Shown here in pieces: positions 52,838-59,019 of a DNA stretch of 64,000 bases. A model generated the notes under the pieces. It did not search any database. It was given only the letters and a program-made list of their open reading frames with translations, and had not been told where the DNA came from. The stretch is from the NCBI RefSeq assembly GCF_024749165.1, contig NZ_CP087190.1, forward strand, positions 4,437,501-4,501,500. Reading direction: 5' to 3'. Source of the stretch: Pseudomonas sp. B21-023 (lineage in GTDB: Bacteria > Pseudomonadota > Gammaproteobacteria > Pseudomonadales > Pseudomonadaceae). A program made the position numbers and the translations under genes. Numbering within the stretch: position 1 is the first letter of the stretch; every line of letters begins with the position of its first letter.

Positions 52838-52852
52838 GTAAGTTCTCCTTGA

Positions 52853-54109
52853 TCAGCGGCCGTGAATCGCGGCCCAGATCTGCCCACCGGGCATCAGCTC
52901 GCGGGAAATCTGTTCGCTGGCGCCTTGGCGAGCGGCGCCAGCATAGGCGCTGGCCAGGCGCTGTGCATTAGCCTGGCCGGCCACCGCGCTACCCTCGCCG
53001 GCGGCGACGTTGATGGTCTGCTGGATCACCACTTCGCTGCTGTGGCGGGTACCTGCGCCGTCACCCACCGCGCGCACCCCCAAGGCACCATCGGCACCAC
53101 GGCTCAGGGGCATGATCGCCTCCGGGCCGGCCTCGCCGAACAACGCCATGGGCGCCAGGGTCGGAGTGGTGGCGATGCCGTTGGTGAAGGCGCCGCCCTT
53201 GGCAAAGGTGGAAGCCCCGTAGGACAGGCCGGCAGTGTTCAGTTGCGGGTTGAAGACGGTGGTGGTGCCGCCGACGGACATGCTGCTCGCCGCTGGCGCG
53301 GCGCCGTTGCCCAGCCAGGCACCGACCAGATTCATACCGAACCCGAACAGGCTGCTCAGTGCCTTGGACGCGGCCGTCTTGGCGGCCAGCGCAGCCATGT
53401 CGGCCAGCACCGACCTGGCAAAATCGGAGAACGACAACTTGCCGGTGGTGGCAAAGGTCTGCACCGCGGTGCCCATGCGCTCGAACACACTTGCGAACAC
53501 CGCCTGCGACTGCCCGGCGACATTGCTGGAAGCATCCAGGTACTCGTCCCACGCGGCCGTCGCGCCGACCGTCCAGTCGCCACGGGCCTGCTCCATCATC
53601 TGGTAGTCGTTGAGCACCTGGTTGGTCAGGTCGGCATGACGTGTGCGCAACGCTTCCACTTTCTGCAGATACTCGTCGCTGCCTTGATCCGCCGGGTTGT
53701 CTTCCTCGAGCTTGCGCTTGGCGGTGTAGTACGCCTCTTCGTAGCCATTGAGCTTGGCCGCCAGCGCGCCCTTGCGCTGACCCATGCCGAGTTGCGCCAC
53801 CTGCAAAGCAGCGGCGTTGTGCATCGAACGCAATTCATCGCTGTATGGCCTGACCGGGTCGGGCTGCTGCGCCTGGCTCCAGTCTGGCGGCTTGTAGGCT
53901 GCCTTGAAGCGGTCGAGGGCTTTTGTCGAAACGTCCAGGCTCGCGTCGGCGACTCCCGCTGCGTTCTTCAGGTACTGGTTGTTGAACGCCTCGACATTCT
54001 TCTGCATCTGGCGCAGGGTGCGGTCACTGAGGGCCGAAGCCCTGGCCAGTGCTCGCTCGAGGCTGGACAGATCGATGGTCGGGCTGAAACTGGCAAGGTT
54101 GGTTGCCAT
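52853..54109 (-). CDS. F-type tape measure protein H, short
   Basis: 418 residues: N-terminal coiled coil (LERALARASALSDRTLRQMQ), lambda gpH-like C-terminal segment with FARSVLADMAALAAKTAASK, ALSSLFGFGMNLVGAWLGNG and FAKGGAFTNGIATTPTLAPM-ALFGEAGPEAIMPLSRG, the family signature. Much shorter than lambda gpH (853). The expected tail length is only about 60 nm (inference at 1.5 A per residue). Confidence 0.92.
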   Translation of the reverse strand: MATNLASFSPTIDLSSLERALARASALSDRTLRQMQKNVEAFNNQYLKNAAGVADASLDVSTKALDRFKAAYKPPDWSQAQQPDPVRPYSDELRSMHNAAALQVAQLGMGQRKGALAAKLNGYEEAYYTAKRKLEEDNPADQGSDEYLQKVEALRTRHADLTNQVLNDYQMMEQARGDWTVGATAAWDEYLDASSNVAGQSQAVFASVFERMGTAVQTFATTGKLSFSDFARSVLADMAALAAKTAASKALSSLFGFGMNLVGAWLGNGAAPAASSMSVGGTTTVFNPQLNTAGLSYGASTFAKGGAFTNGIATTPTLAPMALFGEAGPEAIMPLSRGADGALGVRAVGDGAGTRHSSEVVIQQTINVAAGEGSAVAGQANAQRLASAYAGAARQGASEQISRELMPGGQIWAAIHGR

Positions 54110-54128
54110 GGGCCTACTCCCTGATCAT

Positions 54129-54152
54129 GAAAAAACCCGCCGTGGCGGGTTT
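54129..54152 (-). terminator. Terminator upstream of tape measure H
   Basis: AAACCCGCC / GGCGGGTTT stem with 2-base loop; on the reverse strand a T run follows (GGGTTTTTTCATG). Lies between gpT end and the H start. Confidence 0.75.
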
Positions 54153-54175
54153 CGTGAAGAAGGTGGTGCCGGTCA

Positions 54176-54469
54176 TCAGCACCACTGCTGCATCGCACAC
54201 TCGAGCGACACCCCCTGGCGTCGCTCGTGCGGCATGAAATCGATCAACTCGGCGGTACCCCCGGCGTGATGGTTGGCCTGCAGCGCCAGCATGGCGATGC
54301 AGGCTTCCAGTCGGCGACCGCCGTGCAGTGACCCATGGCGCTGGATGTACAGCGCCCAGTCCCTGGCCTCTGCATAGCTCACCCGCTCCTTGGCCTCGCT
54401 GATCGTGCGGCCGCCGATGCCGTTGAGCACCAGTTCGTGCCAGAACTCATCGGCGGCCGTCAGCTCTTT
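54176..54469 (-). CDS. Tail chaperone T part, probably fused to G by -1 frameshift
   Basis: About 97 codons in the -1 frame relative to gpG: KELTAADEFWHELVLNGIGG, then ERVSYAEARDWALYIQRHGS and EACIAMLALQANHHAGGTAE. Position and size match lambda gpT, made only as a G-T fusion. The -1 frame is closed by a TAA just upstream, so the shift must fall in the last five or so codons of gpG (ACC CCG GCA AAG AGC TGA). No textbook X-XXY-YYZ heptamer is present; GCA-AAG is the nearest. An internal start at 54430 is the alternative. Confidence 0.68.
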   Translation of the reverse strand, partial: KELTAADEFWHELVLNGIGGRTISEAKERVSYAEARDWALYIQRHGSLHGGRRLEACIAMLALQANHHAGGTAELIDFMPHERRQGVSLECAMQQWC

Positions 54470-54810
54470 GCCGGGGTGTTACCCGTGCCGTTGACTTCAT
54501 TGATGGCATTGAGCAGCAGGAACCCCAGCGACGGCTCGAGGTTGAAAGCGTCCTCGACGCTCAGCGACTCCTCGCCGTCCTCGCCAAGACCGATTGACGC
54601 AGCCAGGTAATGGGCATTTCGGCTATGGGATGAACCCTGCTCATCAAACAGGCGCTCGATCACCCCGAACGAATGGCGGCGCACGTGCACCACCAGCGTC
54701 TGGGCAAGCATCTCGCCGGTCAATGGGTCCGGGCGGCTCCAGGCCACTTCCTTGCGCACGCGCTGGCTATCGACGATGCCGCCCAACGCCTTGAGTTGAT
54801 GGATGTTCAT
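54460..54810 (-). CDS. Tail assembly chaperone G
   Basis: 116 residues (MNIHQLKALGGIVDSQRVRK, then WSRPDPLTGEMLAQTLVVHV and LSVEDAFNLEPSLGFLLLNA). Size and place between tube V and T/H fit the lambda G role of guiding the tape measure. Confidence 0.82.
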   Translation of the reverse strand: MNIHQLKALGGIVDSQRVRKEVAWSRPDPLTGEMLAQTLVVHVRRHSFGVIERLFDEQGSSHSRNAHYLAASIGLGEDGEESLSVEDAFNLEPSLGFLLLNAINEVNGTGNTPAKS

Positions 54811-54824
54811 TCAGTCCTCCGCGC

Positions 54825-55316
54825 TCAGGCCTTTTTCGCCCAGGTGGAACCGCCGGTACGCTGGATGCTCACCGAGGTGGTGACCACCGAGTTGAGGGCG
54901 AAGTTGAACGGGAAGTCGGCGACGTAGCCTTCGAAGGCGAACCAGGTACGGGTGGCCGGCAACTCGAAGCCATCACCTTTGCTGTTGAGGGTGGGCGCGA
55001 TGTCCTTGCCATCGGACCAACCCACCACCCATTTCACAGTGGTGTTGCCGCTGGCTTCGGACAGCTGGTGCAGGCGCACGTGGCTGGCGTTGGCCGGGTC
55101 GGCGTTGAGGCCAAGGGTGGCGGTGCCTGGGGTACGCAGGCCCTTCTTGTAGGTGCGCTCGGCGGCATCGAGGGAGGTGTCCTCGATCTGCTCAGCCGGG
55201 GCGCCGCCCGGTTCGAACGAGGTCACATGCTCGACTTCCAGCACGCTGAGCGGGCCAGTGCCGGAGACCGGTGGAACCAGCGCGTAGATCTGGGTGCCTT
55301 GGGTAAGAATCGACAT
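54825..55316 (-). CDS. F-type major tail tube protein V
   Basis: 163 residues: MSILTQGTQIYALVPPVSGT, HVTSFEPGGAPAEQIEDTSL, KGLRTPGTATLGLNADPANA. Phage tube family of siphoviruses, without the Ig-like tail domain of lambda gpV. AAGGAGA 8 bases before ATG 55316. Confidence 0.92.
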   Translation of the reverse strand: MSILTQGTQIYALVPPVSGTGPLSVLEVEHVTSFEPGGAPAEQIEDTSLDAAERTYKKGLRTPGTATLGLNADPANASHVRLHQLSEASGNTTVKWVVGWSDGKDIAPTLNSKGDGFELPATRTWFAFEGYVADFPFNFALNSVVTTSVSIQRTGGSTWAKKA

Positions 55317-55400
55317 AGGGGTGTTCTCCTTGAACATGATGAAAGCCGTCGCGGGGAATCCCGGACGGTCGGTGCTGCAGATGAAGGTGCAGGAAGGGGG

Positions 55401-55583
55401 TCAGGCTGGGTTGGAACCATCGAGGTAGGGTGGTGCGTCCGGGTCCGGTTCACGGCTCTTCAGGTAGGCCACCAATTGCTCGTTGCTCAACGCCAGGCGC
55501 TCAATCGACTGCCCCAGCACGGTCTGCACCGAGGCTTGGTTTGCCAGTGCGGCCAGTAGAGCTTCCAGCTGTGTTTCGTTCAT
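55401..55583 (-). CDS. Small tailocin protein, unknown
   Basis: 60 residues (MNETQLEALLAALANQASVQ, then ERLALSNEQLVAYLKSREPD), a single amphipathic helix with an acidic Pro-rich tail. AAGGAG before ATG. Unknown function; placed between holin and tube genes. Confidence 0.7.
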   Translation of the reverse strand: MNETQLEALLAALANQASVQTVLGQSIERLALSNEQLVAYLKSREPDPDAPPYLDGSNPA

Positions 55584-55597
55584 GCAAGGCTCCTTGC

Positions 55598-55978
55598 TCA
55601 GCGCCCGCGCTCATCGGCGTCGGTGCCGGCATCCGGTTGCTCGATGCCCAGGCGGCGGGCCGCCCAGCGTTCATAAAGGCCGATGGCGACATCGGCGCCA
55701 GCCATGGCGGTGAGGCAGCCGAAGGCACTGGCGCTCCAAATGGACATGCCGCTGGCATACAGCAGCATCACCGTGGAAACACCGCAGACCATGCACGCGC
55801 CGGAGCGCAATGCCAGCCGGCGCAGCAACGCCCAGCCCCGTGCCCCGGCCTTGTCGGCCCGCCACATCTCGCCAGATAGGCCACCCAGCAACGCCAGGAC
55901 GATCACCAGCCAGAGCGGCATGTCGAGCAATGCCTGTTGTTCACTTGTCAAAGTCCTGTCTCCTTGAAATATGGCCAT
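55598..55978 (-). CDS. Holin
   Basis: 126 residues with three hydrophobic segments: MPLWLVIVLALLGGLSGEMW, RSGACMVCGVSTVMLLYASG and SIWSASAFGCLTAMAGADVA. Charged short C-terminus (GTDADERGR). Size and topology fit a class I-type phage holin that permits endolysin access; the cognate endolysin and spanins are about 27 kb downstream. RBS GAGGG. Internal Met at residue 20 could be a second start giving an antiholin pair. Confidence 0.82.
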   Translation of the reverse strand: MAIFQGDRTLTSEQQALLDMPLWLVIVLALLGGLSGEMWRADKAGARGWALLRRLALRSGACMVCGVSTVMLLYASGMSIWSASAFGCLTAMAGADVAIGLYERWAARRLGIEQPDAGTDADERGR

Positions 55979-55980
55979 GT

Positions 55981-56316
55981 TCAGCCCTCCATTGACTGAA
56001 TGACCGGCATGTCGGGAAGGTCGGCGACCAAGACATGCAGCATCAGCGTGCTGACCAACCGGTACGGCCGATCATCACGGGTCACGCTCACCAGGAGCTC
56101 GCCGGATTCGTCGTACTCGATCGCCACATCGGCCTTGCTATCCATCTGGCTCAGTGAATAGCCCCAGCCCACGCTCACTGGCGGGAATGGCACCAGCCCC
56201 TGACTGCCGGTAATCCGGAAAACCCCTTCGCTGACCAGCGCCGATGCGAGGGCGACACCTGGGGGCGTGATGTCGTAAGTGCTGCCGTCATTGAGCAGCG
56301 TGATGATTGCGCGCAT
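55981..56316 (-). CDS. Hypothetical tail protein after fibre 1
   Basis: 111 residues (MRAIITLLNDGSTYDITPPG, then EYDESGELLVSVTRDDRPYR). Abuts the fibre 1 stop exactly, and matches the size of the other post-fibre genes. Likely fibre assembly partner; function unknown. Confidence 0.7.
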   Translation of the reverse strand: MRAIITLLNDGSTYDITPPGVALASALVSEGVFRITGSQGLVPFPPVSVGWGYSLSQMDSKADVAIEYDESGELLVSVTRDDRPYRLVSTLMLHVLVADLPDMPVIQSMEG

Positions 56317-56970
56317 TCAGGCCACCTTGATCGTGCCGTCGTTGCCGACCTTGCAGTTGGCTGTATTGAGGGTGGTGGTCAGCTTGAACGCCGCCTGGAC
56401 CAGGGAAGCCGCCGGCGCCGGGGCGTCGAAGGCCACTTCCCAACCGGTTTCCGTACCTGCGGCCATGGGCAACGCCCCGGTATGCAGGCAACTGACTGCC
56501 AGGCGGGGGTAATAGACCGCCTTGGGGAACTTGATGTACAGGTTCGCCATCCCGCCTTCGGCATACAGCACCACTTGCAGGGCAGTGGCCGATGCCAGCG
56601 TGGCGATCGCTGGCGACGCACTGTCGAGCAGGCCGAACGCCGAATTGACCACACCGTTGTAGAAGTACCAGCTGAGGTCGAGGGTGACCGGCGCGGTGTA
56701 GGTGTCCAGGCACCCCTGCAATCTGACCACCGGGGCGATGCCGCTGACCACCGGGACCTGGGTGCGAATGGTCAGGGATGTAACGTTGGCCGACGACGAC
56801 GCAACGCCGACCTCCCTGTACAGCTGGCCGGCCAGCGCTGAATAGTTTGCTTGCAGCGCTCGATCCTTGATCTGGGCCAGGTTGCGATTGATTTTCTCGA
56901 AGGCCGAACGTGCCGTATCGCCGCCCAGCCCGCTGGGCAAGGTGCCCAGACTGATGGTTTCGAAAGCCAT
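56317..56970 (-). CDS. F-type fibre-like protein 1
   Basis: 217 residues. N-terminal motif ISLGTLPSGLGGDTARSAFE-KINRNL matches the start of the fibres at 49258 and 43126. The remainder is beta-rich (VTSLTIRTQVPVVSGIAPVV, LDLSWYFYNGVVNSAFGLLD). CGGAGG precedes the ATG. First gene of the leftward tailocin transcript. Confidence 0.82.
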   Translation of the reverse strand: MAFETISLGTLPSGLGGDTARSAFEKINRNLAQIKDRALQANYSALAGQLYREVGVASSSANVTSLTIRTQVPVVSGIAPVVRLQGCLDTYTAPVTLDLSWYFYNGVVNSAFGLLDSASPAIATLASATALQVVLYAEGGMANLYIKFPKAVYYPRLAVSCLHTGALPMAAGTETGWEVAFDAPAPAASLVQAAFKLTTTLNTANCKVGNDGTIKVA

Positions 56971-57280
56971 TTCACCTCCGTTGCGATGAATTCGCATGAA
57001 TGATGCCGACGATGACCACAGGCCTTCGCATTTGCCTCGGCATTCCAAAAAGCCCGCTTCGCAGGCTTTTCAGTAATGCGTTGTCGAACCGCCGGCCACG
57101 ACTGGTGACGCCGCACGGCTCCGCTTCAAATTAGTGACTCCGACCGCGGCCGCCTGCCCGCCGGATAACTGATCGTGGTGCTTTACGCTGCACACCCGGG
57201 CCAGTTGCCAACCCTCTGAACAGTCGAGGCCTGTTCATCGCTGCCTGTGTAACAACCGGTTGCTGACCGGCTTGAGACAC

Positions 57281-57309
57281 AGATTATGCATGCATGCATA
57301 TGCAGTCAA
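57281..57309 (-). promoter_or_regulatory. Main tailocin promoter, sigma-70 type
   Basis: Reverse strand: TTGACT (57309-57304), exactly 17 bases spacer, TAATCT (57286-57281). The spacer reads GCATATGCATGCATGCA, i.e. nothing but overlapping TGCAT/ATGCA motifs. Transcription would enter the 56970 gene after a leader of roughly 300 bases. Confidence 0.8.
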
Positions 57310-57355
57310 TGCATTTTTAGAAATATTTATGCACTGGCATTTGCCGAAATGCATG
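57285..57355. promoter_or_regulatory. TGCAT operator cluster
   Basis: TGCAT occurs at 57287, 57291, 57295, 57310 and 57350 with related TGCA at 57301 and 57330, over the -35, spacer and upstream part of the promoter. A similar pair (TGCAT-N10-ATGCA) occurs at the repressor start, so this is the probable repressor operator. Confidence 0.65.
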
Positions 57356-57402
57356 AAGGCCTTATCGGATGCGGCGTGTAGGGTTTTTCTGAGGACGAAA
57401 AA

Positions 57403-57423
57403 AAACCCGCCGAGGCGGGTTTT
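57403..57423. terminator. Terminator of the repressor gene
   Basis: AAACCCGCC / GGCGGGTTT, 2-base loop; T run on both sides. Same stem sequence as at 54133-54152. Confidence 0.88.
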
Positions 57424-57438
57424 TATCGAGGATCGGTA

Positions 57439-58185
57439 TCAACGAGCGTACATGCCCCACCAGAAGACGTGGCCGAGGAGGCTGATCTGCTCTTCCTGCA
57501 TCTGCTGGAAGCTGTAGTCTTCGTCAGGGTGTTCGTCGCGGTTGAAGCTGCGCAGGCGAATGCCGGTAGGCAGGCGGTACACCTGTTTCACCCGCAGCTG
57601 CCCGTTGTGGTTGATGGCATAGAGGTCGCCGTCGATGATGTCACCGATGGTGCATTTGCCGGTGTTGACCCCGACCGTGGCGCCGTCGCGCAGCACCGGC
57701 AACATGCTGTTGCCACGCACCGTCACGCACTTGGCATGGTCGAACTGCACGCCATTGTGGCGCAGGCTGCGTTTGCCGAAGCGCAAGCGAGCATTCTCGC
57801 TTTCCTCGATGACGAATCTTCCTGATCCTGCTGCCAACTCGACCTCACGAAGAAAAGGCACGGACACCTCGTCGTCCTCGACGGGTGTTTCATCGTCCCA
57901 CAAGCTGATGTCGCTCAGGGCCGCATGGCCTTGAGTGAGAGGGGCCGCGTCACGCGATTCGCCCAGTTCGACGCGGCCGCGCAACTGGTCGGTGCTCACG
58001 CCGAAGTACTCGGCGATCTTCGAGATGTGCTTGTCCGAAGGATCGACGATCTTCTCGCTGAGAATCCGCGACAGGGTGGATTGAGGTACACCCGTGCGCC
58101 GATGCAGCTCTGTGGGGGACAGGCCGTGGCGGGCGAGCAGTTCTCTGAGTACGGAGGCTACGTTGCGTTTTTGCATAATACGCAT
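57439..58185 (-). CDS. CI/LexA-like self-cleaving repressor of the tailocin (PrtR type)
   Basis: 248 residues. N-terminal HTH_3 (LRELLARHGLSPTELHRRTG, VPQSTLSRILSEK; residues 13-60) and a C-terminal S24 domain: cleavage dipeptide A119-G120 in VELAAGSGRF, catalytic S160 (RGNSMLP) and K200 (LRVKQVY). RecA-induced self-cleavage would release the tailocin promoter, so production is SOS-coupled. In P. aeruginosa PrtR acts through the activator PrtN; no prtN-like gene was seen here, so direct repression is inferred. Starts 58185 and 58176 are both possible. Confidence 0.9.
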   Translation of the reverse strand: MRIMQKRNVASVLRELLARHGLSPTELHRRTGVPQSTLSRILSEKIVDPSDKHISKIAEYFGVSTDQLRGRVELGESRDAAPLTQGHAALSDISLWDDETPVEDDEVSVPFLREVELAAGSGRFVIEESENARLRFGKRSLRHNGVQFDHAKCVTVRGNSMLPVLRDGATVGVNTGKCTIGDIIDGDLYAINHNGQLRVKQVYRLPTGIRLRSFNRDEHPDEDYSFQQMQEEQISLLGHVFWWGMYAR

Positions 58186-58191
58186 AATGCA
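58172..58191. promoter_or_regulatory. Operator overlapping the repressor start
   Basis: TGCATAATACGCATAATGCA, an inverted TGCAT pair with 10-base centre, overlapping the start codons of the repressor gene. Suggests autoregulation. Confidence 0.6.
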
Positions 58192-58297
58192 TCCGTGGCA
58201 GCGCAAATGCAATGGCCAGGCAAGCAGAAAACAAAGGTTGCCCCTCCCCCGGGCCATCGCTATCGTCGCGATTTCTCACCATGGATCGGAAAACGGC

Positions 58298-58501
58298 ATG
58301 GACCTTTCGCCGCGACGCCGCTGGCCCACCTACCTGTTTGTCGGGTTGATCATTGCGTTGATGGGAGCCCTGAACATACAGGACTGGCCGTCCTTTGAAC
58401 GGCCACGACGGGTCTTTAGCCGAGGCTTCGTGATGTTCTGCGTACTGGTGGTGATCATGGAACTGCTCCTCCTCAACCAGTTCTTTGGCCACCCGGGCTG
58501 A
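58298..58501 (+). CDS. Small membrane protein, unknown
   Basis: 67 residues (MDLSPRRRWPTYLFVGLIIA...), two hydrophobic helices: YLFVGLIIALMGALNI and GFVMFCVLVVIMELLLLNQF, joined by a basic loop. Divergent from the repressor gene. RBS weak. Could be a real small inner-membrane protein or a chance frame; no family recognised. Confidence 0.45.
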   Translation: MDLSPRRRWPTYLFVGLIIALMGALNIQDWPSFERPRRVFSRGFVMFCVLVVIMELLLLNQFFGHPG

Positions 58502-58631
58502 GGCCAACGCCTGACAGCCCGCGCAGATTTGCCCCCCCCATCCAACCTGCGCCCAGCGGAAAAAGCCTGTACCATTGACGGTTTCGAAATTTGCCACCAG
58601 ACCACCCGCTGTAAGGCCCTGAATGTCTGAT

Positions 58632-58787
58632 CTCTCCGCACACACCCCGATTGTGCTGGAGTATTGACATAGCAAGCGCCCAGCCCCTGTGAACAAAGGG
58701 CTGGGCGCCTATTCATACTTGCTGACAGAGCCCGCAAAGGGCATGGGATGGCATAGAACGGCGCTCGGTTTGCCCCATTTTTGCCCC
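58632..58787 (+). repeat. Left imperfect direct repeat of the island
   Basis: Matches 61537-61699 in order: CTCTCCGC, ACACCCC, TTGTGCTGGAG, a hairpin (11-base stem GCGCCCAGCCC at 58676-58686 with GGGCTGGGCGC at 58698-58708), AAAGGGCAT, GGCGCTCGG and CCCATTTTTG. About 155 bases. Confidence 0.85.
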
Positions 58788-58897
58788 ATCCGATCCTGCC
58801 ACCTCCCCCAAGAAGAATCGACAACAAACCTTACGCCCGATGATGGATTCGTACCCCCTATTTCTTAAAACTCGATGACGACCTAATCACCCGCAGC

Positions 58898-58926
58898 TTG
58901 ACAACACCAACATTATTAGGTAAACG
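58898..58926 (+). promoter_or_regulatory. Possible promoter of the STAND gene
   Basis: TTGACA, 17-base spacer, TAAACG, about 95 bases before the start. The -10 is poor, so this is tentative. Confidence 0.35.
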
Positions 58927-59019
58927 AAAATAAAATATCGTTTTGACATCACCCCAATCGCTGGTACGACGTGAGTCTTCGATACTACTTATTCAATTAA
59001 GTTTCGAAATGGAACCTCG

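Larger units (their letters stand above)
56971..57438. other. Control region between tailocin operon and repressor gene
   Basis: About 470 bases without a gene. It holds the tailocin promoter (57281-57309), the TGCAT cluster (57285-57355), the repressor terminator and an imperfect hairpin AAAAGCCYGC near 57046-57070 in the leader. AT-rich from 57280 to 57360 in a GC-rich context. Confidence 0.8.
58502..59019. other. Intergenic left flank of the STAND island
   Basis: No gene seen. Contains the left direct repeat (58632-58787) and, from about 58850, the AT-rich leader of the 59020 gene. Confidence 0.7.

Noticed and set aside
57285..57355. CRISPR-like or integron-like array of short repeats
   Set aside because: The TGCAT units are too short and irregular and coincide with a promoter; operator sites explain them better.
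27471..58185. Intact prophage
   Set aside because: No terminase, portal, capsid, integrase or replication genes between pncC and the repressor; only tail, lysis and regulation genes.
58330..58827. 165-codon reverse frame across the left flank
   Set aside because: Overlaps the left direct repeat and hairpin, lacks RBS and family-like sequence.
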